NCBI GenBank assembly: GCA_910575075.1
Contig: CAJTCY010000001.1
Coordinates: 20,702-84,701 of the forward strand
Length of the DNA: 64,000 bases
Reading direction: 5' to 3'
Source: Lachnospiraceae bacterium
GTDB taxonomy: Bacteria; Bacillota; Clostridia; Lachnospirales; Lachnospiraceae
A program made the position numbers and the translations under genes. Below the pieces are notes generated by a model, which saw only the letters and a list, made by a program, of their open reading frames with translations, was not told the origin of the DNA and did not search any database. Shown one piece after another: positions 8,668 through 17,003 of this stretch. Within the stretch, counting starts at the first letter, position 1; the number at the start of each line of letters is the position of its first letter.

Positions 8668-9270
8668 ATGAGAAGAAATATTTTGGCAATGTTTGGGATA
8701 GTTCTTACCGTTGGAATGCTGCTGGCCGGATGTGGCAATTCTTCTGGCTCCGGCGGCTTAGCCGGGACAGAGGATTCTTTGGCAGATGAAAAGCAGGAGT
8801 CCGCTTTGCAGACAGAAAGTGACGCAGCGAATGAGCCGGATGCGGATGCACCGCAGGCATCAACGGAGCTGGCGGTAAGATTTGGAGATGAAGGGGAAGC
8901 CTTTACCCTGCATCTTTATGATAACGATACTGCGGCGGCGATTGCGAAGTATGTAGGAAGCAGTGACTGGAGGCTGCCGATTTATCATTACGATGATTAT
9001 GATAATTGGGAGGTTATGCAGTATTACGATATTCCGAACCGCTATGAGATTCCATCCGCTCCTGAGAATGTCACGGAAGAAAGTGCTGGAATGGTTTACT
9101 ATTCGGAACCGAACCGTATCATCCTCTTTTATCAGGATGCCGAGGTTTCCGCTGAATATACTCCGGTAGGATATTTTGATTATTCGGAAGAATTTTTGGA
9201 GGCTGTCCAGAATAACCCGGTGCTGGAAGGCTGGGGAAATAAAATTGTGAATATCAGTGACGGTGAGTAA
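8668..9270 (+). CDS. Cyclophilin-like-fold lipoprotein
   Basis: A 200-residue lipoprotein: lipobox LLAGC with Cys22, a Ser/Ala/Asp-rich linker to about residue 70, then a domain of about 120 residues. That domain shows the FTLHLYDNDTAAAIAKYV start and YYSEPNRIILFY core seen in the bacterial cyclophilin-like fold family (small proteins unrelated to prolyl isomerase function, often beside flavin reductases). The ATG at 8668 is preceded by CGGAGG. It is one of three such domains in the window (also 9574 and 18428). The function of the fold is not established. Confidence 0.65.
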   Translation: MRRNILAMFGIVLTVGMLLAGCGNSSGSGGLAGTEDSLADEKQESALQTESDAANEPDADAPQASTELAVRFGDEGEAFTLHLYDNDTAAAIAKYVGSSDWRLPIYHYDDYDNWEVMQYYDIPNRYEIPSAPENVTEESAGMVYYSEPNRIILFYQDAEVSAEYTPVGYFDYSEEFLEAVQNNPVLEGWGNKIVNISDGE

Positions 9271-9292
9271 GCGGGATAAGAGGGTGAGGGAA

Positions 9293-9547
9293 ATGCGGCT
9301 GGAGCAGACGATAGGATATGAATCAAAAGAGGATGTAGTCCAGAATTTAAGGGATGCGGGATGCAGCCCGGATACGATCCGGTGTTTCATGGAGCATTTT
9401 GACCAGGGGGATTGGAAGGATCAATTGGAACTGCTGGAGGAACACAGGGAGAATATCTTAAACAGGGTACATGAGGAAGAAAGGCAGATTGACTGTCTGG
9501 ATTATCTGGTTTACCAGATCAGAAACAGAAAGAAATTGGCACTGTGA
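9293..9547 (+). CDS. Small helical protein of unknown function (MerR-effector-like tail)
   Basis: An 84-residue, mostly helical protein. Its second half (LELLEEHRENILNRVHEEE, then LDYLVYQIRNRKK) resembles the coiled-coil tail of MerR-family regulators, but there is no helix-turn-helix. ATG 9293 is preceded by GAGGG; GTG codons at 9257 and 9263 overlap the upstream gene and are alternatives. A second, orphaned copy of its last 16 codons and downstream ribosome site lies at 10834-10904. I do not recognise a named family. Confidence 0.55.
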   Translation: MRLEQTIGYESKEDVVQNLRDAGCSPDTIRCFMEHFDQGDWKDQLELLEEHRENILNRVHEEERQIDCLDYLVYQIRNRKKLAL

Positions 9548-9573
9548 AATAAAAAAATTTAGGAGGTTTTCAT

Positions 9574-10152
9574 ATGAAAAAACATTATCTTTGTATGATG
9601 ATAATTTCTGCACTGGTTTTTGTAATGGCTTCTTCGTTTCTGCCTGAGACAGTTCTTGCTGCAGATGACAGAGGTACATTTTATATAAGTGCTGATGGAA
9701 AGCAGCTAAAAGTAAAGATGGCAGATACTACGGCGGCAAGAGAACTGAAATCTATGCTGGATTCAGGCGATATCACAATTAATATGACCGGAAACAGTTT
9801 TGAACAGTTCGGCTCCCTTGGGAAATCACTGACTGCCAATGATACGTCTATTACGGCAGAACCTGGGGATGTGTTACTGTATAACGGAAACACGATATGT
9901 ATATTTTATGGGACAAACAGCTATCGTTACACACGGCTTGGAAAAGTCAATGGAATGGGCAGTGATGAGCTTAAAAAACTGCTGTCCGGGAAAGACCTGA
10001 CAATTACTCTGTCTAAGAGTTCATTTGGAGAAGTACCGAAAACAGGAACTGAAAATATGACAGCCAGATTTCATCTTATGGTTATCTGCATTTTTATAGC
10101 TATGGCATCCGGATCAATTATATTGAAAAAGAGGATATACATCAATGGTTAA
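9574..10152 (+). CDS. Cell-wall-anchored cyclophilin-like protein with VPKTG sorting signal
   Basis: A 192-residue secreted protein: signal peptide 1-29, cyclophilin-like domain about 34-150, then a sorting signal with VPKTG (154-158), hydrophobic segment 166-184 and basic tail KKR. The GGAGG ribosome site at 9561 is strong. The stop overlaps the start of a class B sortase gene by 8 bases, so anchor and enzyme are translationally coupled and very probably a substrate-enzyme pair. VPKTG departs from LPxTG at the first position, which fits a dedicated sortase. The ligand of the domain is unknown. Confidence 0.75.
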   Translation: MKKHYLCMMIISALVFVMASSFLPETVLAADDRGTFYISADGKQLKVKMADTTAARELKSMLDSGDITINMTGNSFEQFGSLGKSLTANDTSITAEPGDVLLYNGNTICIFYGTNSYRYTRLGKVNGMGSDELKKLLSGKDLTITLSKSSFGEVPKTGTENMTARFHLMVICIFIAMASGSIILKKRIYING

Positions 10153-10816
10153 GCACAGAAAGAAAAAAGGATATAGGAGAAGCGGATCATGGAGCGTAAT
10201 TCCTTATATCACCGGAACAGTTTCTATTTTGATTGCAGTATTTATAAGTTATTCTATAAGGGATTATGCACAGGATATAAAAAAATCCACTGGCACAGGA
10301 GAGAAAGGCAATATTCAGGAAGATTATTATTGTGAGCTTATAGTTCCGGATTCAGACATACGATTCCCCGTGATGAAAGGACTGGATAATGAAAAATATC
10401 TTCATACATCTATGACGGGAGAGGAAAGCCAGCTTGGAGCAGTATTCATGGATTACCGATGTGATTTTTATGAGGGAGGGCATATGATTGTATACGGCCA
10501 CGACGCACAGGACATAGAGGGAAATTTGATGATGTTTGGCAAACTGAGGGAGTACCTTGATGAGGATTTTATCGTTACCCATCCTGAGATTGAACTCATG
10601 AAAGATGGAAAAGTAAAAAAGTATGTGCTGTTTGCAGTCAAGGTTACAGATATACATGATGATGCATATCAGCTTGGTTTTGAAGATAGTGAGGAGTTTG
10701 AAAAATTTTTAAGCCTGATGGAAGCACCTGATGGAGCAACGGAGATATTGACGCTGTCGACCTGTCTGGGACAGGAAGAGGAAAGGCGCCTTATTATACA
10801 AGGAGCCCTTCAGTGA
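10145..10816 (+). CDS. srtB: Class B sortase
   Basis: A 223-residue membrane-anchored transpeptidase: basic N-terminus, membrane helix about 17-36, catalytic His119 in IVYGHD, Cys207 in LSTCLG and Arg215 in ERRLIIQG. The LIVPDSDIRFPV entry and the long loop before the Cys fit class B. It attaches proteins bearing a sorting signal to the wall. The directly overlapping upstream gene encodes a VPKTG protein, the likely dedicated substrate. No pilin genes are nearby, so simple wall anchoring is more likely than pilus assembly. Confidence 0.85.
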   Translation: MVKHRKKKGYRRSGSWSVIPYITGTVSILIAVFISYSIRDYAQDIKKSTGTGEKGNIQEDYYCELIVPDSDIRFPVMKGLDNEKYLHTSMTGEESQLGAVFMDYRCDFYEGGHMIVYGHDAQDIEGNLMMFGKLREYLDEDFIVTHPEIELMKDGKVKKYVLFAVKVTDIHDDAYQLGFEDSEEFEKFLSLMEAPDGATEILTLSTCLGQEEERRLIIQGALQ

Positions 10817-10833
10817 ATGTTTTTTAAGATGGT

Positions 10834-10904
10834 TTGGATTATCTGGTTTACCAAATTAGAAACAAAAAGAAGCTGGCACTGTGAAATAAAAAATTTTTTA
10901 GGAG
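10834..10904 (+). repeat. Partial duplicate of the 3' end of the 9293 gene and its downstream leader
   Basis: The bases from about 9497 to 9564 recur here with few changes, encoding LDYLVYQIRNKKKLAL and a stop, then the poly-A/T stretch and AGGAGG site. No start or upstream half is present, so this is a remnant left by a tandem duplication and partial loss. Confidence 0.7.
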
Positions 10905-10965
10905 GTAATACCCTGTGGGTATACCTGTATGTTCAAAAATCAGAACAATAAGGAGGAAATCAGTA

Positions 10966-11829
10966 ATGAGGATTATTGAAAATCAGACATTTGACATGGA
11001 AAGGGCTCTTTATGGGAGCAGAGGTGTATTGGCAAAAGGCTGCTCATTTGACGGCCCGGCAGACGGTGAAAGTGCCTTTAAAGAATGTTCGGATATTACG
11101 ACAGAGCATTGCTTCTTCAACCTGCGTTATCCGTTTTGGCACACGCACGGACTCAAAATTTCTGATTCTGAGATGACGGAGCTTTGCCGCGCTTCTCTGT
11201 GGTACTCCGGCCATATTGAAATCAGCGGTACAAAGATGCACGGAATCAAGGCGCTTCGTGAATGCGGTGATGTGGTGATCCGGGACTGCGACATTATCTC
11301 TCCTGAATTCGGCTGGTCTACAAGGGGCATCCGAATGGAGGATACTACGGCGGTCAGCGAATACTTCATGATGCGTTCGGAGGATATCATTTTCAGAAAT
11401 GTTACCTTTAAGGGGAAATATTCCTTCCAGTACATTAAAAACGCCGTATTTGAGAACTGCAGCTTTGAAACAAAGGATGCTTTCTGGCATGGCGAGAATA
11501 TCACAGTACGAAACAGTGTGATTAAGGGCGAATATCTTGCATGGTATTCAAACGGCCTGACGCTTGAAAACTGCAAAATCATCGGTACGCAGCCTTTCTG
11601 CTACTGCGCCAATTTGAAGCTGATTAACTGTGAAATGATCGACTGCGATCTTGCCTTTGAAAAGAGCGAGGTAGAAGCAAGCATTACAACTCCTGTCATC
11701 AGTATTAAGAATCCGCTGTCAGGTACCATATGCGTTCCTTCTGTCGGAGAAATTATCTGTGATGATGAGAACTCAAAAGGCGAAATTGTCACTGGCGAAT
11801 GCTCCTGTCCCTGCAAGGCAAGTGCATAA
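10966..11829 (+). CDS. DUF3737-family right-handed beta-helix protein
   Basis: A 287-residue cytoplasmic protein of repeated short strands with regularly spaced Cys, Asn and Phe (patterns such as ENCSFETKDAFWHGENITV and LENCKIIGTQPFCYC), the hallmark of DUF3737 and of a parallel beta-helix. ATG 10966 follows AAGGAGG with 9-base spacing; an earlier in-frame start at 10915 lacks family similarity. DUF3737 has no assigned activity. It lies among flavodoxin-type reductases and fragments of the same pathway, a common neighbourhood for it in Clostridia. Confidence 0.75.
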   Translation: MRIIENQTFDMERALYGSRGVLAKGCSFDGPADGESAFKECSDITTEHCFFNLRYPFWHTHGLKISDSEMTELCRASLWYSGHIEISGTKMHGIKALRECGDVVIRDCDIISPEFGWSTRGIRMEDTTAVSEYFMMRSEDIIFRNVTFKGKYSFQYIKNAVFENCSFETKDAFWHGENITVRNSVIKGEYLAWYSNGLTLENCKIIGTQPFCYCANLKLINCEMIDCDLAFEKSEVEASITTPVISIKNPLSGTICVPSVGEIICDDENSKGEIVTGECSCPCKASA

Positions 11830-11838
11830 CGGATAAGT

Positions 11839-12126
11839 GTGGAGAGGAAGTGGGTCATGGAATCGCTGCTATTTTTACTGAAAGGCATTTTGATTATCAA
11901 TTATGATTTGCTGTCCCATTTGGATGAGATTTCGCCAAGGCCGATTTTATTTATTGTCGGTGACAGAGCGCACTCCCGCTTTTTCAGCGATGCAGCATAT
12001 GAAAAGGCAAACGAGCCGAAGGAAATGTTTGTTGTAGAGGATGCAGAGCATATCGACCTGTATGATCGTATAGGCCTAATTCCATTTGATAAGATCGAAA
12101 ATTTTCTGAACGAAAATTTAAATTGA
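11839..12126 (+). pseudogene. C-terminal fragment of an alpha/beta hydrolase
   Basis: The frame contains the last third of a dienelactone-hydrolase-like alpha/beta hydrolase: RPILFIVGDRAHSRFF (the strand carrying the acid) and VVEDAEHIDLYDR with the catalytic His. The nucleophile elbow and core sheet are missing. The first 20 residues are unrelated, so the 5' part was probably lost by deletion. Expression as a 95-residue product is possible, but it could not be catalytic. Confidence 0.6.
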
Positions 12127-12145
12127 GGAAAGGCAAAACAACATC

Positions 12146-12667
12146 ATGAAAATTTTAGTATTGAACGGAAGTCCCAGACGGGACGGTAATACCGCCGCAA
12201 TGGTAAATGCTTTTACAGAGGGAGCAAGAGAAAGCGGGCATGAAGTAGATGTGATAAATGTCTGTCAAAAGAAAATCGGCGGTTGCCTCGCCTGTGAATA
12301 TTGCCATACCAAAGGAAATGGCGCTTGTGTCCAAAAGGATGATATGCAGGAGGTTTATCCGTTTCTTGGAGAAGCGGAAATGATCGTGTTGGCATCTCCG
12401 ATTTATTATCACAGCTTTACCGGGCAGCTTCAATGTGCCATTAACCGCATTTATGCATTGGATAAGCCAAAGAATCTGAAAAAGGCGGCGCTGATTATGA
12501 GTTCTGGTAGCAATCATGTTTACTGCGGAGCAATCTATGAATATCAGAATTCATTTCTTCAATATCTTCAGTTGGAAGATATGGGAATGTTCTCAGCACA
12601 TGGTAAAGAAAATAAATCGGAAGAAAAACTGAACGAGCTCCGTGAATTCGGAAGAAAGCTCAAATAA
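12146..12667 (+). CDS. Flavodoxin-like NADPH-dependent FMN reductase
   Basis: A 173-residue protein with the FMN phosphate loop LNGSPRRDGNTAAM near the N-terminus, a CLACEYCHTKGNGAC cysteine pair typical of the iron-sulfur-flavoprotein-like subgroup, and the LASPIYYHSFTGQLQ flavin-stacking segment. Such enzymes reduce quinones, nitro compounds or azo bonds via FMN. The GAGGAAAGG site precedes the ATG. A broken paralogue follows immediately. Confidence 0.85.
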   Translation: MKILVLNGSPRRDGNTAAMVNAFTEGARESGHEVDVINVCQKKIGGCLACEYCHTKGNGACVQKDDMQEVYPFLGEAEMIVLASPIYYHSFTGQLQCAINRIYALDKPKNLKKAALIMSSGSNHVYCGAIYEYQNSFLQYLQLEDMGMFSAHGKENKSEEKLNELREFGRKLK

Positions 12668-12686
12668 ATTGAAAGGACATAGACGA

Positions 12687-12919
12687 ATGAATAAAAAAGT
12701 TTTAATTGTTTCTGCAAGCTTTCGCAAAAACAGCAATTCAGAGATGCTGGCAAAGGCATTTGAAAAAGGAGCATTGGAGTCGGGCAACGAAGTGGAAGTG
12801 ATTTCCTTGCGTGATAAAAGCATCAGTTTCTGCCACGGATGTTTCGCCTGTCTGAAGCTGGGCAAATGCGTTATCGGCGATAATGCCGTGGAGATTGCAG
12901 AAAAGATGAAAAACACAGA
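12687..12919 (+). pseudogene. Truncated flavodoxin-like reductase (N-terminal 77 codons)
   Basis: From ATG 12687 the frame reads IVSASFRKNSNSEML and FCHGCFACLKLGKC, the first half of a paralogue of the upstream reductase. After about 12915 the similarity stops and the sequence continues in another frame as an aldo/keto reductase tail. A deletion has joined the two genes; the remaining frame runs on as junk to 13013. Confidence 0.7.
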
Positions 12920-13417
12920 TGGAGGGCGTTGGAGAAATGTTATGAGACCGGCAAAATCCGGGCAATCGGCGTTTCCAATTTTTATCCGGATCGGCTGGCT
13001 GACCTCTGCATGAATGTCAGGGTGCTTCCTGCGGTGAACCAGATTGAGTGCCATCCCTTCTACCAGAGGAGCAAGGATCTGGAAGTGATGAAAGAATTTA
13101 ACGCGGCACCTATGGCATGGGCTCCTTTTGCGGAAGGCGGGCATGATATCTGGAACAATCCGGTGTTGAAAGCCATTGCCGAAAAGCATGGAAAGACAGT
13201 GGCGCAGGTGGCGCTCCACTGGAACATACAAAGAGGTGTTATTGTAATCCCGAAGTCCGTCCATGCGGACAGAATGATAGAAAATATGGATGTGTGGGAT
13301 TTTGAGTTAGATACGGATGATATGGAGAAGATTGCGCCGCTGGATACCGGAAAGACGGAAATTTTTGACCACTACGATATTAACCTTGTGAAACTGTGCA
13401 ATACCATTGGGCGCTGA
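12920..13417 (+). pseudogene. Aldo/keto reductase, C-terminal two-thirds only
   Basis: Starting at WRALEKCYETGKIRAIGVSN and continuing through NQIECHPFYQ, WAPFAEGG and IPKSVHADRM, this is the back half of an AKR5-type 2,5-diketo-gluconate-reductase-like protein. The catalytic Asp, Tyr, Lys and His of the front half are absent. A TTG at 12929 could start translation, but the product would lack the active site. The junction with the flavodoxin fragment lies at about 12910-12920. Confidence 0.75.
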
Positions 13418-13449
13418 CAGTGTATCGGGGAGTGTGGGGAACAGACTGA

Positions 13450-13587
13450 AATGACAGCAGTGCATCAACGAGAACGCCTGCGAAATGTAGGCAGCGTTTC
13501 CGGATAAACCTAATGGATTATGTGACGGTTTTTGGAAAGGAAGATGTCCGCTTTGCTTTTAAAGACAGGACGAAAATCAAAGTTTAG
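13450..13587 (+). pseudogene. Scar of a large serine recombinase gene (3' end, internally deleted)
   Basis: Two pieces match the intact recombinase at 24561-26135. The segment near 13452-13482 matches its coiled-coil region near 25830 (CAGCAGTGCATCA, GAGAACGCC), and 13506-13587 matches its last 27 codons (VTVFGKEDVRF, then F-K-D and the stop). About 180 bases between them are missing. The copy shows that a related element once ended here. Confidence 0.7.
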
Positions 13588-13628
13588 AAAATCCTGTGGC
13601 TGATGGGAATGCTGCAGGATTTTCTAAA
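13583..13628 (+). terminator. Hairpin after the recombinase scar
   Basis: TTTAGAAAATCCTG (13583-13596) is the exact reverse complement of CAGGATTTTCTAAA (13615-13628), giving a 14-bp stem with an 18-base loop. It overlaps the scar's stop codon; a similar hairpin follows the intact recombinase at 26139. Probably a bidirectional terminator. Confidence 0.55.
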
Positions 13629-13715
13629 CTATATCCATTTCCGATGAATGTGAATCTGTTTTTAACATCCTAAAACTACAACAATGAAGGATAGAAACAA
13701 ATTCTAAATCAAAAA

Positions 13716-13787
13716 TGACACAATGTCAAAATGGGTATTGACATTGTGTCAGGAAAGTGCTATATTGTAAATACTGACACAAAGTCA
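13716..13787 (+). promoter_or_regulatory. Strong promoter with three TetR-type operator dyads
   Basis: TTGACA (13738-13743) and TATATT (13761-13766) with 17-base spacing form a near-consensus promoter for the gene at 13814. Dyads TGACA-n3-TGTCA occur at 13716-13728 and 13739-13751, overlapping the -35, and a weaker TGACA-n3-AGTCA lies at 13775-13787. They are probably sites for the TetR regulator encoded second in this operon, giving autoregulated repression. Confidence 0.75.
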
Positions 13788-13813
13788 GAATAAAAATAAA
13801 GGAGAATACTGAT

Positions 13814-14362
13814 ATGAAAAAGAACATCGGCTCTCAGTTAGCCTTGTACCCTACCCCCGTAACCGTGATCAGAGTAATGAATGGTGAAAAGCCGACCTGG
13901 ACATTAGTTGCCCATGTTGGCATTATCGGGCATGACCATGTGTTGGTCAGTCTTGCCGCTCCACATTTTATCAATCATTGCATTAAAGAAAATCAGAAGC
14001 TGTCTATCAATATCGTGGATGAGGGACTGCTGGCACAGGCGGATTACAGCGGGGCAGTCAGCGGTGCAAAGGAGGATAAAGGAGACTTGTTTTCCTACGG
14101 GATGGGCGTTGCTGGCACGCCAATTATTGAAAAGGCTCCTTTGGTAATGGAATGTACGGTTGTGGATGTTTACAATACGAAGGGATTTGAGAGTTTTATC
14201 TGTACGATTGACAATACCTTCGTGGAGGAAGAACACTTGAATGAGGACGGGAAGATTAACTACCGTACTCTAAAACCTGTTCTATTTGAGTTTCCTACTT
14301 ATGAGTATTTAAGGACGGGGGACGTGATTGGCAAATGTCTGTCGTTTAAGAGTAAGGAGTGA
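13814..14362 (+). CDS. Flavin reductase-like FMN-binding split-barrel protein
   Basis: A 182-residue protein of the flavin-reductase/FMN-binding split-barrel family: PTPVTVIRV strand, VGIIGHDHVLVSLAAPHFINHCIKEN (substrate and flavin edge), SINIVDEGL, and a C-terminal KPVLFEFPTYEYL. These proteins bind FMN and use NAD(P)H to reduce flavin or small substrates. It is the first gene after the triple-operator promoter and lies 4 bases before the TetR gene, so it is probably the main regulated target. Confidence 0.8.
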   Translation: MKKNIGSQLALYPTPVTVIRVMNGEKPTWTLVAHVGIIGHDHVLVSLAAPHFINHCIKENQKLSINIVDEGLLAQADYSGAVSGAKEDKGDLFSYGMGVAGTPIIEKAPLVMECTVVDVYNTKGFESFICTIDNTFVEEEHLNEDGKINYRTLKPVLFEFPTYEYLRTGDVIGKCLSFKSKE

Positions 14363-14366
14363 GATT

Positions 14367-14990
14367 ATGCCAAAGGGATCACCGGAGCTTACGCAGGCAA
14401 GGCATGATGAGATTGTGAATGCCTGTGCAAAGCTGTATGAGACAATGGGTTTTAAGGAAATTACAATAAAGGAGATTGCGAACTTTACATCTTTTACCCG
14501 CCCCTCCATTTATAACTATTTCCAAACGAAGGAAGAAATTTTTCTTGCCCTTTTTAAACAGGAATATGAGATGTGGACGAAAGAGATAGATGAGTTGGAA
14601 CCATCTGGAGCGGGGGATGCAAGGCTGGAATTTTCCAGTCAGATTGCCCATACGCTGGAACGACGGGAACGGCTTTTGAAACTTCTTTCCACCAATATGA
14701 ATGAAATGGAGTTAAACAGCAGACCGGAAAACCTTGTGGCATTCAAGACTGCGTATGGGGCATCTGTGGATGCGGTCGGAAACTGCCTGCAGCGGTTCTG
14801 CCCGGATATGCCGGAACAGGATAGGGAAGACTTTGTGTTTTCCTTCTTTCCGCTGGTCTATGGGATTTATCCCTACGCGGTGGTATCCGATGAGCAGAAG
14901 GAAGCGATGGAAAAGGCGGGCGTGCATTTCCGGTACATGTCAATTTATGAGATAGCCTGCCTTGGGGCAAGAAAACTTTTGGGGGTATAA
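14367..14990 (+). CDS. TetR/AcrR-family transcriptional repressor
   Basis: A 207-residue protein with an N-terminal TetR helix-turn-helix (ITIKEIANFTSFTRPSIYNY, then FQTKEEIFLALF) and a helical ligand domain. ATG 14367 follows AAGGAGTGAG, and the start overlaps nothing upstream of it. The TGACACAATGTCA dyads at 13716-13787 are its likely operators, making the flavin reductase, this gene and the flavodoxins downstream one autoregulated redox-response operon. The inducing ligand is unknown. Confidence 0.85.
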   Translation: MPKGSPELTQARHDEIVNACAKLYETMGFKEITIKEIANFTSFTRPSIYNYFQTKEEIFLALFKQEYEMWTKEIDELEPSGAGDARLEFSSQIAHTLERRERLLKLLSTNMNEMELNSRPENLVAFKTAYGASVDAVGNCLQRFCPDMPEQDREDFVFSFFPLVYGIYPYAVVSDEQKEAMEKAGVHFRYMSIYEIACLGARKLLGV

Positions 14991-14994
14991 GAAC

Positions 14995-15528
14995 ATGAAA
15001 ATAGTAGTATTGGAAGGCAGCCCGCACAAGAAAGGCTCGTCTAATATGCTGGCAGGGGAGTTCATCAAAGGAGCCCACGAAGCCGGCCATACGATAGAGG
15101 CCCTGGATGTGGCGCACATGGATATACATCCGTGCCTGGGATGTGAGCATTGCGGGATGAATGGCGTGTGTGTTTATAAGGATGATAACCATGTAATCAG
15201 GGATGCGCTCCTTGCTACGGATATGGCGGTGTTTGTCACGCCGATTTATTACTTTGGGATGTCTGCGCAGCTTAAAATGGTTATTGACCGTTTTTACAGC
15301 TACACCACGAAGCTGTCTGGTAAGAGCCTGAAAACCGTGTTGATTACTGCAGCGTGGGATGCGGATGATGATGTGATGCCCTATACGGCAGAGCATTATA
15401 AAAAGCTGTGTCGGTATATGAATTTTAAAGACTGTGGAATGGTTCTCGGCACAGGATGCGGATCTCCTTCCGTGACGGCGGGGAGCAACCACATGGAAGA
15501 AGCCTATCGGCTTGGGAAATCACTATAA
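14995..15528 (+). CDS. Flavodoxin-like NADPH-dependent FMN reductase
   Basis: A 177-residue homologue of the 12146 protein with FMN loop LEGSPHKKGSSNML, cysteine-containing HPCLGCEHCGMNGVC, and FVTPIYYFGMSAQLK. The four-base gap to the TetR stop suggests one transcript. It probably acts with the split-barrel protein and downstream oxidoreductases in reducing an electrophilic or aromatic compound, though that is inference. Confidence 0.85.
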   Translation: MKIVVLEGSPHKKGSSNMLAGEFIKGAHEAGHTIEALDVAHMDIHPCLGCEHCGMNGVCVYKDDNHVIRDALLATDMAVFVTPIYYFGMSAQLKMVIDRFYSYTTKLSGKSLKTVLITAAWDADDDVMPYTAEHYKKLCRYMNFKDCGMVLGTGCGSPSVTAGSNHMEEAYRLGKSL

Positions 15529-15541
15529 GGAGGGTTTGACT

Positions 15542-16027
15542 ATGGATAAGAAAATATTGGTCGCTTATTTTTCTGCAAGCGGGGAAACGGAAAAGCTGGC
15601 AGAAACGATTGCTTTTGTGACAGGCGGCGATCTGTTTAGGATCAGACCGGAAAAGGAATATACTCCTGCCGATCTGGACTGGAATAATAAGGCAAGCCGC
15701 AGTTCAATTGAAATGAACGATAAAGGGAACCGTCCTGCGATTGCTGGCAGGGTAGAAAGAATGGAAAGCTATGATACGGTTTTTGTCGGTTTTCCGATTT
15801 GGTGGTATGAAGCCCCGCGTATTATCCAGACATTCCTGGAAAGTTATGACTTTGACGGAAAGACGGTTATTCCTTTTGCGACTTCCGGCGGAAGCGGGAT
15901 GGGAAAAACAGACAGTATCCTGAAAGAATCCTGCGCTTTGGGGACAAAGTGGTGTGACGGGAGGCGGATGGCAAGTACGGCAGGCAGGGATGCTGTGCAA
16001 AATTGGGTGGAAAATCTGAAACTCTAA
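15542..16027 (+). CDS. Flavodoxin
   Basis: A 161-residue flavodoxin with the N-terminal FMN phosphate-binding loop YFSASGETEKLAE, VFVGFPIWWYEAPRII (tryptophan stacking on the flavin) and a C-terminal FATSGGSGMGKT segment. The spacing and length fit the Flavodoxin_4-type family rather than a low-potential electron-transfer flavodoxin. AAGGAGG precedes ATG 15542. It belongs to the TetR operon. Confidence 0.85.
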   Translation: MDKKILVAYFSASGETEKLAETIAFVTGGDLFRIRPEKEYTPADLDWNNKASRSSIEMNDKGNRPAIAGRVERMESYDTVFVGFPIWWYEAPRIIQTFLESYDFDGKTVIPFATSGGSGMGKTDSILKESCALGTKWCDGRRMASTAGRDAVQNWVENLKL

Positions 16028-16061
16028 AATAAATGATAAATTCTGAAAGGATGAAAAAATC

Positions 16062-17003
16062 ATGGAAAAAAATATAAAATTACCCAAAATCGCAATGGGA
16101 GCATGGGCATGGGGAGATGACGGAACCTTTGGCGGAACGCATACGGCAGAAACCATGAAGCCCATATTTGACGCCGCTATGGAAAATGGTCTGAATCTTT
16201 GGGATACCGCTTTTGTATATGGCATGGGAACGTCCGAGAAAACATTGGGGTATTTCCTGAAAGGGCTTGAGAGGGATTCTTACATTCTTTCTGATAAATT
16301 TACCCCTCAGTGTGCAGATCACAGTTCTGCGGCGCCGGTTGAGGATATGCTGAAAAATCAATATAACTGCCTTGGGCTTGACAGCATGGATATTTACTGG
16401 ATTCATAACCCGGTTGATGCACCCCGCTGGACGGAAGAACTTGCAAAATATTTTGAGGGCAGGAAAAATGTACCGATGCTCGGAGTATCCAACCATAATC
16501 TGGCGGAGATTAAGCAGGCGGATGAAATCTTTAAAAAGCATGGTTTGAAACTGTCTGCCGTGCAGAACCATTACAGTCTGCTGAACCGGTCTTCCGAAAC
16601 TTCAGGGATTCTTGATTACTGCAGGGAGAACGGTATAATCTTCTTCTCCTATATGGTATTGGAGCAGGGCGCATTGTCCGGTAAGTATGATACAAAGCAT
16701 CCGATGCCAGAATCTGACAGGGCAAAGACCTACAATCCAATGATGGATAAGATAGAGGTCCTGAACAGCGAGATGAAGAAAATAGCGGATAAATATGGTG
16801 TGGAAACTGCGCAGATTCCTGTCGCGTGGGCAATCTCTAAAGGGACGCTGCCCATTATCGGTGTGACGAAAGTCAAACATGTGGAAGATGCAGCAAAAGC
16901 TGCCAGCATTATGCTTGCTGCGGAGGACATGACAGCGTTGGAGCAGGTGGCAGACAGTCTTTCGGTCGATGTGATCCGTTATTGGGAAAAGGTAATGAAA
17001 TAA
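16062..17003 (+). CDS. Aldo/keto reductase
   Basis: A complete 313-residue AKR with the catalytic tetrad Asp48, Tyr53, Lys79 and His115 in LWDTAFVYG, ILSDKF and IYWIHNP, plus the GVSNHNLAEI segment and a C-terminal coenzyme-binding region (PIIGVTKVKHVEDA). It reduces a carbonyl using NAD(P)H. A GAAAGGATG site precedes the ATG. It is the fifth gene of the TetR-operon run. The aldo/keto fragment at 12920 is from a different subfamily. Confidence 0.9.
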   Translation: MEKNIKLPKIAMGAWAWGDDGTFGGTHTAETMKPIFDAAMENGLNLWDTAFVYGMGTSEKTLGYFLKGLERDSYILSDKFTPQCADHSSAAPVEDMLKNQYNCLGLDSMDIYWIHNPVDAPRWTEELAKYFEGRKNVPMLGVSNHNLAEIKQADEIFKKHGLKLSAVQNHYSLLNRSSETSGILDYCRENGIIFFSYMVLEQGALSGKYDTKHPMPESDRAKTYNPMMDKIEVLNSEMKKIADKYGVETAQIPVAWAISKGTLPIIGVTKVKHVEDAAKAASIMLAAEDMTALEQVADSLSVDVIRYWEKVMK

